Source of the DNA: Diphasiastrum complanatum
Lineage: Eukaryota > Streptophyta > Lycopodiopsida > Lycopodiales > Lycopodiaceae
Direction of reading: 5' to 3'
Length of the DNA stretch: 64,000 bases
NCBI GenBank assembly: GCA_029204225.1
Contig: CM055111.1
Location: 16,849,019-16,913,018, forward strand
A model generated the notes under the pieces. That model was not told the DNA's origin and searched no databases. It saw nothing but the letters and a program-made list of their open reading frames with translations. Shown one piece after another: positions 31,231 to 42,450 of this stretch (its first letter is position 1; the number at the start of each line of letters is the position of its first letter). The translations under genes were made by a program, and so were the position numbers.

Positions 31231-32290
31231 GACGAGTAGATTAGGTTTATAAATTTTAGTTGATGTTAGATCTAGAAAGACTCATGCGACATTAAAGCAC
31301 CAATTTTGTATTACATTGATTGATATTATGAAAATATTATTATTGCAAATGATCGTGCTATAATGCCATTGCTTTTATATGTTCAATGTTCTTTTTTCAA
31401 AAATTGCAATGTCAAATTTAGAAATGTGGATTGACGTAATAACCAACTAAGAATTTAAAACCATGTGCAATGTCGGATTTCAAAACAACAATCAATGTCA
31501 TATATAAAAATCTAAATGAACTTTATGATGTGCACAAAGCAACGCAATAAAGTATTGTCGTTCATAATGGACATGAAGTAACGCAATAAAATATAAAATG
31601 AAAAGTACCTCATGCTTAGTTTGTTGTTTGATCCAAATCTTGAATGCGACTCAAAAAATATTGTTTTAGAAACAATTCACGAACATCACTTCTCCAACAA
31701 CTCAACTCCAAGAATAGCCCTATAAAAATGCGCGCGTTGTTTTTTACACATTTTTAATTTTATTTTTACCTAATTTCGGACGTCAAAATCCGACATCCAG
31801 ACGCGTCGGATAGACGTCGGACCTTTTTTTTTATCATTCTGTTAACAAACGTCGGATTATGATGTCTATCTAGGATGTCGGAATTCGACATCCAAGTATA
31901 CGTCAGATGGACGTCGGATGGGTGTCGGACATCTGTCAGACAAATTTTTACATCATTCTGTATTTACAAACGTCAGAATCCGATAGGTTTTTTTGGACGT
32001 CGCAATGTGACGTCCACGTCGGACCTTTTGTGACGTCTTTGAACATCGCATTGCGACGTCCACGTGGATTACCTTTACAAAATAATCAAAATTTTTGGTT
32101 GCAAAATCCAACAAGTGTAATTTGTATAGGCTAATTCTTCCTATGTGTGGCTACCCGACTAACCCAAGTAGTCGTCTACGGGATTAGTGCTCGATCAATA
32201 TATCCTAACGGGTCATGTCCCGAACACAACCATATATAGTAAACCAAATAAATTGTACACCAATTACATCATCACATTTAGAGCTTATAT
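31231..32290. repeat. GTCGGA-motif cluster, possible DNA-transposon end
   Basis: Between 31780 and 32060 about ten copies of TCGGA or TCCGA occur in both orientations, most as GACGTCGGA or ATCCGACATC, some forming GACGTC palindromes. Similar but sparser motifs (atgtcggattt) lie at 31400-31480, and a related fragment is at 11393-11576. Subterminal arrays of this sort are seen in CACTA- and Mutator-type DNA transposons, where they bind transposase; no such gene is visible here. The stretch 32110-32290 is unrecognised. Confidence 0.45.
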
Positions 32291-32293
32291 AAA

Positions 32294-33665
32294 ATGTATA
32301 TCAGATTAACTCTGATTTCTAACTCCATTACCAAGAATTTACTTAGTGGGAGTCAATTGCTAAGTAAAGGTTTCAAAGTTGAGTTTGATGGAGATGCTTG
32401 GATGATCAAAAGGAAGGATATATTGCTTGCAAAAGGTAAAAGGCAAGGGAAGTTGTTCAAACTAAATGCTTGTATTATTGCCTATTCAAGAGGTTTGGCA
32501 TAAAAGGATGGGGCACATCAACTTCAACTCATTGGAGGTAATGTCTAAGAAGCAAGTTGTGATTGGTCTTCCAAAATTCTTAACTAGCATCAATCATGTT
32601 TGTGAGTCTTGTGCTTTGTCAAAGTCACATAGACTACCTTATACTAGATAAACATCTAGATCTACAAAGCCTTTTCAAGTTGTACATTCAAATATTCATG
32701 GAATTACTAAAATTAGCAATAATGATACTAAAGATGCATGTAGCTTTCATTGATGATTTTAGTATTTTGTTGGATCTATCTACTAAAGAGCAAAGATGAA
32801 GTCTATGATGTCTTTCTGAAGTTCAAGAATGCAAGGGAGAGCCAATTTTCTACAAGGATCACGTGCTTGAGGAGTGAAAATGTGGAGAGTACATATCTAC
32901 CAAGTTCAAGGCTTTTTCTGAGGCGAGAGGAAGAATAGGAATTTATGTGAAAGTGCCAAAGCCATGAGGTTAGGTGCTAATCTTTCAAAGCCATTTTGTG
33001 ACAAGCTTTGTTGTGTGCTAACTTTCTATGCAATAGGTAGAAAAGTGTTATACTGGAGGGAAGAACACCATTGAAGATGCTATTCAAGAGGAGGCTGAGT
33101 GTCAACTTTTGGTCCTACATGCTATGTCAATGTAACTCTTGATGATAGGACAAAGGAGGATCCATCTTCAAGGAAATGTAGTATTTTTTATGAGGGGAAT
33201 ATTCCAAAGGTATCTTCAAGTAATGATGGTGTGGATGGATCTAACATTTTTGATGTTGTTGTGATGGATCCTACTTTAGATGGTGATGATGAAGGACCTT
33301 CATAAAGTCAGAAGCCAAGGACAATATCAAGGGAAATAAAAATTCCTTCAAGGCTCACATATGATGAGTAGGGTAAGCAAGTGGGAGTGACTCATTTTTC
33401 TTTTCTCACATGCTTTAATGAATTTTCTTGTGTTGATGATGCTATTTTCATGATTTTCCAAAAACTAATGGATATGGAAAACAGATCTTAGTCAATGACT
33501 TCGATGATCAAGTAGTTGGCCATTTGGAGCTGGTCAAAAGCATCAAAGGAGAATCAATTGGCGAAGAAGTTTTGGATCTATTTTTGTAGATTATTGAAGA
33601 CTCAAGTAAGGTCAAAGGAGCAACAAGGAAGTTTTTTTCAAGTTTGCTTTACTTGTTCTATCGCA
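32294..33665 (+). pseudogene. Relic I: Copia integrase joined to the C-type module
   Basis: The order is protease-integrase spacer (ITKNLLSGSQLLSKGF), the integrase zinc region (VWHKRMGHINFNSLEVM, then CESCALSKSHRLPYTR), scraps of the core (FIDDFS, YLLKSKDEVYDVF), the end of integrase (TCYVNVTLDDRTKEDPSS), and the linker (EKGKQV-like, FLTCFNEFSCVDDAI). It then jumps directly to VKSIKGESIGEEVLDLFL..SSKVKGATRKF. The RT is missing, and the final block matches the module of Copia C and relic H. Frame breaks are frequent. It ends at 33665 against relic J. Confidence 0.75.
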
Positions 33666-35076
33666 TGGGGTGTATGAACAACACTAATAGATCTTTTGTT
33701 GCATGCCTACGGTTTGATCTAAAAGGAATCCTATCCTGCTTTCCAAAGATGCAACTATGATAGACAGGGAGATCGACCTTACCCGAAGGATTGTCGAGAT
33801 CAAGAACCATGGATTGTCTGGACATGTTCAAAATAGATGTATAATTCAAGTGTCCTAAGTGATGATGCCATAGTAATGCCTTATTGACTAGAACAGAGGT
33901 TTTCAAGGCTTGACTTGACTCAGAATAACAATGTGCCAATCTATATAAGTAACCCTACCTCTTGTCGAGTGCAAGGATCTTATTACTCCTATCAATAATT
34001 TTGCATTAATCAAATTCAAATTCTACCTCTTTGAGCATGTTGGAATCACAATCTTACAGTACCTTCACCTTCAATAGTGTGAGTACTATTGTCACCGAGA
34101 TGAACAAATTTCTTCATGTTGTAAGGCATGTAGGAGTTGAAGATCTCACGTTGATTGGTCATGTGTTGAGTTGCTCCAGAATCCAAAAACCATGAATCAT
34201 TAAAAAATGTGCTTTGATTATTGACCTTCAATGTGCCTTTGTCCACTTCAACCTGGGGAAATGATGAGACTGTGTTTGCTTGTTGATCAGGTTGCTTGGC
34301 TACGTTCTATGCTTGGAGAATTCGGCAATCCTTGATCTCATGGTTATTGCGCTTGCAATACCTGCAAAACATCTTCTTCTTAGACTGTGGATCTGATGAT
34401 TGTCCTTGACTTTGAGTTTGTTTCTGATTTGTTGCAATCTTCTTGGAGCTTTTCTGCTTCTATTGCTTAGAGCCTTTGTTGACATATAGAGCCTGAGAGG
34501 AGGAAGTAGACAAAGTGTCTTCACTTCTCCTATTGTCTTCTTGCAGCAACATAGTGATAACTCTAGTAAGAGTTAAATATAAGTGTGTCGATATGATCAT
34601 CACCCAGTTCTCATATGTAGAGGGCAAGCTTGAAAGCAATGTCATAATTGAGTCTTGATTGTCTATGACTGATTTGACAACAACCATCTATTGCAAGAGA
34701 GTCTTAAACTGGTTAATGTGACTCTGAAGAGAATCACCAGTAGACATCTTAAAAGTCATAGATGTAACTTAGTAGTTATGTCCCTCACGTCATATAGTGA
34801 GTTCAGGATGTCTCAAATGTCTCTTGACGTTTTAGCTTCAGCTATGTGTCCAATCTGTGTATTTGATATATTGAGGATAATAAGCGCGAAAGCTTTATCG
34901 TCCTTTGATTTCCACTTTGAGTCATCGTCTTCAGATTTTACTTCTGTACCTTTAACAACATCCCATAATTCACTGGCGATTAGCAAGGTCTTCATCTTAA
35001 ATTTTCACAAATGATAATTAGATCCATTCAGCTTCTCTGAGATAAGACCAGCTTTACTTTGAGAATCCATCTAGAA
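33666..35076 (-). pseudogene. Relic J: Copia gag, protease and integrase zinc region
   Basis: Read leftward from about 35070. A gag start (MDSQSKAG, EKLNGSNYH) is followed by ASELWDVVKG, and by a 75-codon gag part (SLPSTYENWVMIIST) near 34460-34690. A Cys/His knuckle region comes next (about 34340-34400), then protease SWFLDSGATQHMTNQ (about 34190). The integrase zinc region LLWHHHLGHLNYTSILNM is at about 33860. The gag type differs from A/B/C/D, so this is another Copia lineage. Stops and frameshifts break it. The downstream pol is lost at the junction with relic I. Confidence 0.82.
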
Positions 35077-35221
35077 CTTAGTCTATCGATTGTATCGATG
35101 ATGCTAAGATGCCATAATGCCAACAATAGGAAATCATTTTTCTAATACTGAAAGGTTGAAAAGAACTGTAGAGTATGATATCAATTTGATATCGCGAAAG
35201 ATATCAAGTATTAGAGATTTC

Positions 35222-35960
35222 ACTCTGATACCATGTCGGAAAGAGATGTTGTAAAGATAGGCCGAACTCGAAAAGAAACGAATGAAAATAATTTGAGTGT
35301 CTAAAAAGAAAACTTTTCGTGCATAGTAGTATAAACTATCTTCCTCTTTCACAATGCATGACTACGCCTATCAATTTGAAACAAAACAATAGTGATAGAA
35401 ATCATGTTTGATCTTATAGTAACTAACGTTGAAATCATCAGTACTATAGTGATTACGTAGCCAAACAATCAAGCATTAATTTGTCATGAAACGCTCGACA
35501 AAAAATCAGTCACGAATCACAAGACAGATAATTAGTCGCGAAGAACTACAGAAACGCATACATTCTAAGACGAAGTTGAACGCAATAAAAGATAGTATTG
35601 ATTCAGTATGAAAACGAAAAAGATGTAAATGAGTACAATAAGTTGCAGATCGAAAGCCGCGTACTCTATGTTATCTCTGAGCAACTAAAATGAAAGGTTT
35701 AAATTAAGCGCAATGCTGATAAGCAGTAGTGCAATAGCAATCTCTAAAACAACTCTAAGAAGTGAGCTAGAATGCTCAGGAGTGTTCAAGCTCGCAAGCT
35801 TGAGAGAGAGAGAGCTAACTATTCAAAATGCTTCTTTTGATTGATAATGAAAACTGTATGAATATGAATAGCTATTTATACTAAGAAATTAGGTCACCAA
35901 TTGCGATCGTCAGTTGGTTGGTATCAGTTGGCATCCATCCGGTTCCTTGTCATTGATTGT
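35222..35960 (-). repeat. Relic J primer site and 5' LTR
   Basis: The + strand actctgatacca (35222-35233) is the complement of an iMet primer site. It is followed by TGTCGGAAAGAG at 35234, which would be the inner end of the 5' LTR. The LTR probably extends to about 35960, including a (GA)n run at about 35804. There is no second LTR, so the outer end is not fixed. Confidence 0.65.
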
Positions 35961-36360
35961 TGATAAGTGGTGAAAATTGGCCGTAAATAGTCTGTCTGCA
36001 TAAATGAACCAAATTGTCACTTCTGCAGAAATGAACTAAAACAGCCACAGGCGACATTGTCTCAAAAAGACGACGATGTTGGGATTTTGCGAAAAACCTG
36101 ATAGTGTCACCTTTAAAATCTGATTTAGGGTTGCCCCACACATTGCCAAAGTCCTTTCCTTAACATTTGAGGCTCTTTGGAAAAAGCAAAAAATGTGACT
36201 CTGCATATTTACTCGCAATTCCCGACAGGCAAAAAATGCGAAAAAGGTGACACTATTGTCAAACTCCGTGTATTTCTGCAGACTGTGTAAAAACACTTGT
36301 AAATCTGCAGACCGTGTAAAAGCATGGGAAAATCTGCAGAAGTGGATAGACAATGGATGA
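35961..36360. other. No gene recognised
   Basis: This is non-coding sequence with a recurring ctgcaga..gtgtaaaa motif (about 36275-36345). Open frames on the minus strand lack domains. Confidence 0.4.
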
Positions 36361-36369
36361 AGATTAAAA

Positions 36370-37020
36370 CCGATTAGTCGATTAGTAAGAAGAAGAATAA
36401 TCTAGCACTTTGCTTGCCCTTGTCTTGGTATGTGAGCCTTATTGGCTCCATTGTTACCCTTGATGACCTTCTTGGAGTGATTGCTTGGCTATTGCTCCTC
36501 TTCAATATCACAATTGTCTTGATCCTCGACACCTCCCTCTTGATAGCTTATTTGATTGAGCAGTCAACAAGCTTATGCATCTTATTCTCATCAAATATGA
36601 CATTTCTAGAAACCACAAACTTGTTGGAAGATGGAATGTATACCTTGTATCCCTTGTTTGCATTGCCATACCTGAGCATGATCCCCTTGATTGATGATGG
36701 ATCCTCCTTTGTCCTTGTCTCCAAAGGTCTATGCACATAGAAAATATCCAAACACCCATTGAGTCCTTGAGGTTTAGCTTCTTCCCATATAAGACTTCAA
36801 ATGGTGTTTTGCCTTCAATAGAGCTACATGGAACTATATTCATCAAATAGTTAGCACAAGTGAGGGCTTCTCCCCAAAAAGACTTTGGTAAACATGCATC
36901 AAGCCTTAAAGATTTAGAACATTCACACAATGTCCTATTTCTCCTCTCGGCTACCCCATTTTGTTGAGGGGTATAGGGACAAGAAAACTCCTTTCAGTTG
37001 AATCTCATGGAGCCATACTC
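36370..37020 (-). pseudogene. Relic K: Copia integrase C-terminal fragment
   Basis: On the minus strand, CECSKSLRLDACLPKSFWGEALTCANYL (36930 leftward) and GKTPFEVLYGKK are the end of the Copia integrase region. They are followed in another frame by RTKEDPSSIKG, NANKGYKVYIPSSNKFVVSRNVIF and a short linker. A frameshift near 36750 separates the two halves. Upstream, PQQNGVAE-like sequence (about 36960) is recognisable. The protease, RT and RNase H are absent. The integrase tail most resembles the B/A group. Confidence 0.82.
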
Positions 37021-37690
37021 CACTTTTGTCCCTCTATCAAGGATCGACTCAAAATAGCTAAGCAATTGGGATGGATGTATGTTTTACTATGAATACTTGG
37101 GTGCCACAAGCTAGTTATCCATGTGATAACTTTTGTGCCACCTCTAGCTCCAAATTCAATTGGACTAAAGGATTGATAAACCATTCTTTCATATTTTGTA
37201 TTCATACTAAAAATCAAAATCAAATGAACTTTTACCCCTTTGTTCTAAGAGACTATTGTTCTTGTTTAGCTCATCTTAGTATACCTGGACTACCACTTAT
37301 TTTACACCTCTCAATTCAATTCACAAAGTCGGCACTTGAACTAGGTCGTCTTTCATTTGAATAGATGCTTGAATAGGTGCCTTATCCAATAAAATATTCA
37401 AATAAGTACACTGGTTGAGGATTTTTATCTATTTTTGTAGAGACCCTTTTTTCCTTTTGGATACTACTGTCTATGCATCTAACTCCATGCATCTAACACG
37501 ATATAAAGACTAAGAGCCGCATTATCAACATACAATACCTAGTGTTCCTCTCTAGACTAGCAATATGAACAGTAGTTACTAGCAAATCGAGTTACCAGCT
37601 CTAATCACTCACATAAGGGCAGTGTGGGACCTTCCCCCACTTGGGATCTTTCAGCAGGACCGATCCTTGGATGAAAAATCCGCCCACCAG
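37021..37690. other. No gene recognised
   Basis: The sequence is AT-rich. A 97-codon + frame at 37071-37364 has no recognisable motif. It ends where the degenerate repeat array starts. Confidence 0.4.
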
Positions 37691-39960
37691 ATCCTCCATT
37701 GATGGAATTGGCCCCTATCATTCAAATTTTATGTCTATCACTATAGATAGCTTGATTGTGGCCCTTATCACTCAAGGTTGGCCATTGGGTGATTAAATTA
37801 GAATAGCCTTGAGTGTAGGACATTCAAATCTATTGGTCGAGATACCTTGAGTGCTATGTTGCAATTATGCTCCTTATCACTCAACATAGTTCATCGACTA
37901 ATCATAATTCATAGCTCAGTGAATAGGCTCCTTTTAAATATCTGCCCAAATTTTATATCTGTCAATCGAGGTAGCTTGATTTTGGATCTTATCACTCAAA
38001 ATTGTCCATTGAGTGATAAAAGTAGAGGAATTTTGAGTCTAGGATATTCAAATAAATCAAATTGATGTGGTCCTTATCACTTGTTGACATCATATCTGAT
38101 CAATAATTTGAATTAATCGGATTTGATCCCTCCTTATTGAATTGGCCCCTATCACTTGAGATTGCTCAAATTCATATCTACCACCCACCTTGATGTCTAA
38201 CATTCAAGACAGGTCAATTTTGCCCTCATTACTTGAAATTGTCCATTGAGTGACCAAATTAGAGGAATATTTGATTTAGGACATTCAAATAGCTCAAATT
38301 TGATGTTTATTGCTCGAGATAGATTGATATGTCTATGTTACAAGTTTGCTTCTTATCACTCGATGAATCTCAACTTTAGGATATTCAATTTGCTATGGTT
38401 TGATCTCTTATTGATGAAAGTAGCTCCTATCACTCGATATAGCACAAAATTAATGTCTATCACTCAAGATAACTTGAATTTGATGCCATAGATGAGAAAA
38501 CTCATATTTGGTTCTTTTCAATAGACATGACTTACTAAATGATTGAAATCGACCAAAATTTAGTTTGGTACATTCAAATTTCTCAAGTTCCAGCTCTCAT
38601 CGATTGAATTGGTCCCTACCACATGAGATTGTCAAATTTGATGTTTGTAACTTCAAGTATCTCAAATTTGGCCTTTTTCACTTGAGGTTGTCGATTGAGT
38701 GATCAAATCAAAGGAGTCTTTGCTTTAGAACCTTAAAACAAGTCGAGTTCAATCCATTTTCTATGCAACTCACCCCTATTGAATTTGATGTATGATCGTT
38801 TGAGATAGCTCAATTTTGTCTCTTATCATTTGAGATTGCTCATTGAGTGCTTAAATTAGAAGAATCTTGAGACTAGGACATTCAGGTAGCTCAAATTTGA
38901 TGTCTATTGTTTGAGAGCTCAAGTTTGATGTCTGACATGCGATTTTGGTCATTATCAGCCAAGAATGTGGCTCATTGAGTGAGCAAAATCGGTCAATATC
39001 AAGTTGGTACATTTAGGCTGATTGAGTTCTACTTCTTATCATTGAAATTGACCCATATCACAAAAGAGAGTTCAAATGTAATCTCCATCAATCGAGATAG
39101 CTCAATTTTGGTTGTTATAAGTTGAGGTTCTTCATAAAGTGATTGAATTCATAAAATCACGGGCTTACAAAATCGGAGAACTCAAATTTAATGCCTATTA
39201 TTTGGGATAGCTCAATTTTGATGTCTAACATGCAATTTGGTTTTTATGACTTGATGTAATTCATCAAGCAATCAAACTCAATCATTTTCAAGTTTACGAT
39301 GATTAGATCTCTTGACTTTGATCCCTCGTCATGGAATTGGCCCCTACCACTCAAGATAGCTCAAATTTGATGTCTATCAATCAAGATAGCTCGATTTTGG
39401 ATTGCTAGATTGCTTGAGTTCGACTCCTGATCAACGGAATCGACCATATCACAAGACATAGGTCAAATTTTAGATGATTTAGTCGTGATAGCTCAATTTT
39501 GGCTATTATGTCCCATGTCACTCGATCAAGTTTAAGCTTAGGACAATTGGATTGCTTTAGCTTATTCCTTATGGATGGAAATGACCCCTATCACTCGAAA
39601 TAGTTCAACTTTGAGGTGTGTCAATCAAGATGGCTCAGTTTTGGCCTTTATCATTAGAAGTTGCTTCTAAAGTGAGCAAATTCATGGAATCTCAAGCTTA
39701 CGAAATTTAGATATCTCAAATTTGATGCTAATCGCCTAAGCTGGCTCAAAGATCATGCCTAACATGTGGTTTTGGTCCTAATCACTCAACATAGTTCATT
39801 GATTGTGTTCAAACTCGATCCATCTCAAGTTTACGACACTTACATCACTTGAGTTTGGTCTAGTCATATTAATGGATTTGCCCCTACACTTGTGATGCTC
39901 AAATTTCATTTTTATCACTCGAGGTAATTCGAATTTGATTCCTATGAATGAGAAAGCACA
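37691..39960. repeat. Degenerate 130-240-bp repeat array (about 2.3 kb)
   Basis: The same phrases recur throughout: gaattggcccctatcac (37701, 38139, 38605, 39333 and others), tttgatgtctatcactcgagatagctca, cattgagtgatcaaattagag and taggacattcaaatagctc. Successive copies of the gtgatcaaatta phrase lie near 37790, 38013, 38252, 38540, 38698, 38847, 38980, 39138 and 39270. Units are strongly diverged and irregular in length, with deletions. Stop codons occur in all frames. It looks like an old satellite or minisatellite, or the repetitive interior of an ancient element. Confidence 0.75.
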
Positions 39961-40010
39961 ATTTTTTTTGAAACTTGTACCCCCCCCCGTCTCTCTCTCT
40001 CTCTCTCCAT
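39961..40010. repeat. Poly-C and (CT)n run
   Basis: Nine C are followed by (TC)n at about 39981-40006. This is a simple-sequence repeat at the edge of the degenerate array. Confidence 0.85.
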
Positions 40011-40349
40011 CATGCACGCGCGAATGCTCGGAAAAAACTATATAGTACAGGCATGAAACCAACACAATTTCTCAAAAACCAGTATGATAAAATTTTGACG
40101 ACTTTTTTAGATTAGCATAGGAACCCTGTTATGAGTAATAGTCTTAAAATAATCGAGAATCTTTATAATTGGAGTCCTTTTCGAGGATAATTCAAAAAAG
40201 AGTTTGCCAGCACCGGCTCAGCTCTCTCTCGCCCTTCCATGGTGCAATCAGGATACCTACGTCGGGGTACCTAAAGGCTAAGGGGTAAAAATCACTAAAA
40301 CCACCCGCGTGAGGTGGATGGCATGGGTCGAATGACATGAGGTGTTGCA

Positions 40350-40533
40350 CTGGCGCACCAGTTGCAATTGGGCAAGAGGTGGATGCTCTGGCGCACCAGT
40401 TGCAATTGGGCAAGAGGTGGATGCTCTGCCAGGTAACTGAAGATTTTCATTGGTTGCCATTTTGGCCATCGAGAGAAAGAGAAAGAGATTGAAATTTTGG
40501 GGCTTTTAAAATTGAAATTTTGGGGCTTTTAAA
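40350..40533. repeat. Two short tandem duplications
   Basis: A 38-bp unit (ctggcgcaccagttgcaatt...) is duplicated exactly at 40350-40387 and 40388-40425. A 23-bp unit (attgaaattttggggctttt...) is duplicated at 40488-40510 and 40511-40533. Both look like recent slippage or repair duplications. Confidence 0.9.
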
Positions 40534-40884
40534 GCTAACGATCCTGGAATTGGGTCTTGATTTTGGGGATTTTGGAACTCTTCGGGCCATACTTTCCCAC
40601 GCTATTCCTCTCCTCTGCTCGCCCTTCTCTCCTAGTCTACCATCACGCTCATCCTGCTCTCCTCTTAGGGCGGATATGGTGAAAAAAACAAACAAGATCT
40701 ACTTTTTTGAAGAAGTAATTGTTTTTCATTTCTTTTTATGGAGTGAAAATGTTCTTGCATCTAGATGCTGCAGCCATCAGATCTTGTGAAGCGCTTAAAG
40801 CTTCTTGTTGAATCCTGAAATTCCATAGCTTTTTGACAACTGCTCACCATTGTTACTGATCTTCGAGCTCCCTGTCTTTTGTCA

Positions 40885-41573
40885 GAGGCTATGCAAGTGG
40901 TTTGCACAGCTTCTACTTGCAGTGATTATCGGCATTTCAGTTGAGTGATTCATAGGGATCTCAAGGTATGTCAATCTAACATCATATAAGATCAATCTCA
41001 ACTTCTTTGCAAGTCATTTGTGGGACTCTAACCTCCGTTTGTATCTGCTCTGTTGAGTTTTCCCTCTGCCCTGTCACAAGAGATGAGAGCTAAAATTTCC
41101 AAAATTGTTTGTGATTCATTGCAATCTGACCTGATACGAAAGAAGGATGCAAAAATGGATAGTATCACGAGATGGGTTCTAAGTTCATGGGAGAATCGCC
41201 ATATGTGGTCACATTCCAAGAAGCCCGTAATATATGCATATCTTCAGTTTCATGTAGAATGTAAGTTGTAGCTTCTCATAGTCTGTTAGGCAACAGTAGA
41301 TTATTCAATATAACGTATATATTTCTGATGCAATAGCTAACATTCAGGGATCTCCATTTGTTGTAATCTGAATATAGCCACTTATAAGCTGCGAGATTTC
41401 CATGAAATTTATTTGCATGTGGTTTTGAGTTATCACAAAATTAAGGCTAATAGTGATAAGTATAGTATCTTAGTATCACAGCTTGTAGAATTAGTATCTA
41501 AAGGCTTCTTGAAGATCTTGCAGGAGATTTTGGACTGGCAAAGGACCTCATGGAAGATGATCTAGCTTCTTCT
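40885..41573 (+). pseudogene. NEK-type Ser/Thr kinase gene fragment, broken
   Basis: Two exons of a kinase are visible. The first (about 40885-40965) encodes RLCKWFAQLLLAV, then after a one-base loss a short stretch with an in-frame TGA, then VIHRDLK, the catalytic-loop HRD motif. It ends at a donor (AAG/GTATGT). The second (41524-41573), after an acceptor (tcttgcag), encodes GDFGLAKDLMEDDLASS and ends at gtaagt. The DFG motif and the DDLASS segment match plant NIMA-related kinases. The exon expected between them (the NIFL segment) and the rest of the kinase are absent, so it is a non-functional fragment, perhaps carried here by a transposon. Confidence 0.72.
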
Positions 41574-42051
41574 GTAAGTTAAGGAACATCTGACCATTTA
41601 GATATGCATAATATTTTGTGATAGTTTAAGGTATTGCTAACTTTGTTGAACCATGTTTTTCCACCAATTTGTGAATTATTAATCCAGTCGGATGAGTGCC
41701 TGTTACTGTAGATTTGGCTCTTTCTTACGTCTACTAAGCCATATCTTCAAAAAATAAAATTGTTTGCCTTTGTACATGTTTTATAACATGTATCAAAAAT
41801 TAATACATCAACAGTAATGCTACTCAGAGTTTGATCATATGATGCTCGTGTTGTCTACTAGAACTCACTCATTCATACGTGTTTCTGCAGATATTTTCCT
41901 AGTTCCACACTATTGTGCAATCACAAGGCACAACCTTTATGTTTTACACTGGTCAAGCCTATAGATGTGCTTATAGGAACTTAGGTTTGAAGGAACATAG
42001 GTTTCAAAATAATTATTAAATGTGCTTGCTTAACAATGCATCAAAAAACTA
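41574..42051. other. No gene recognised
   Basis: This is AT-rich sequence after the kinase fragment. No further kinase exon (for example a GTPNYMCPE-like block) was found. Confidence 0.4.
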
Positions 42052-42450
42052 GAAAATAAATCTTGATCTAGATTACCAATTTGACACATAACAAGTATGG
42101 ATAATCAATAAACAAGATCAAAGACCCAAATCCGAGTCCACACATGTGTACTATAGGCTGTAGTATGTCCTTAAAATTGAGAAACAAGTAGAAATTGATT
42201 TGGTTTCGTTTGGATCACAAAAACTCAATGTACGTAGTGAACTAGCTTGAGATTGCCAATGAGCTCCAAAACATTTTCTCTCTTCTCACTATGGGAGCTT
42301 GGAATCCACACTTTCAAAAAGTGTTTATTCAAATGAATTTATACTAATATAACTTTGAATTGTCAAACTCTAAGTCTAATATGAAAATTGGCCTCAATTG
42401 CCAAACATATAAATATGACCAAAATAGCAAAACTAGCTGAAATTTCTCAC
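42052..42450 (-). repeat. Partial or solo LTR related to the LTR of relic E
   Basis: From aatcttgatctagatt the sequence parallels the left LTR of relic E (from about 45675). Shared features are a tttgacaNataacaag phrase, ccgagtccacacatgtgt (the decayed G-box palindrome), attgccaatgNgctccaaaa, and an end at aaatttctcaca (42450). It lacks internal sequences on either side, so it is a solo or truncated LTR. Orientation follows E. Confidence 0.6.

Noticed and set aside
36036-36353. 105-codon minus-strand frame with many Phe and Cys
   Set aside because: No homology is recognised and the stretch contains short repeats; judged non-coding.
41053-41271. 72-codon frame in the intron of the NEK fragment as a kinase exon
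   Set aside because: Its translation does not match the missing kinase segment or any kinase motif.
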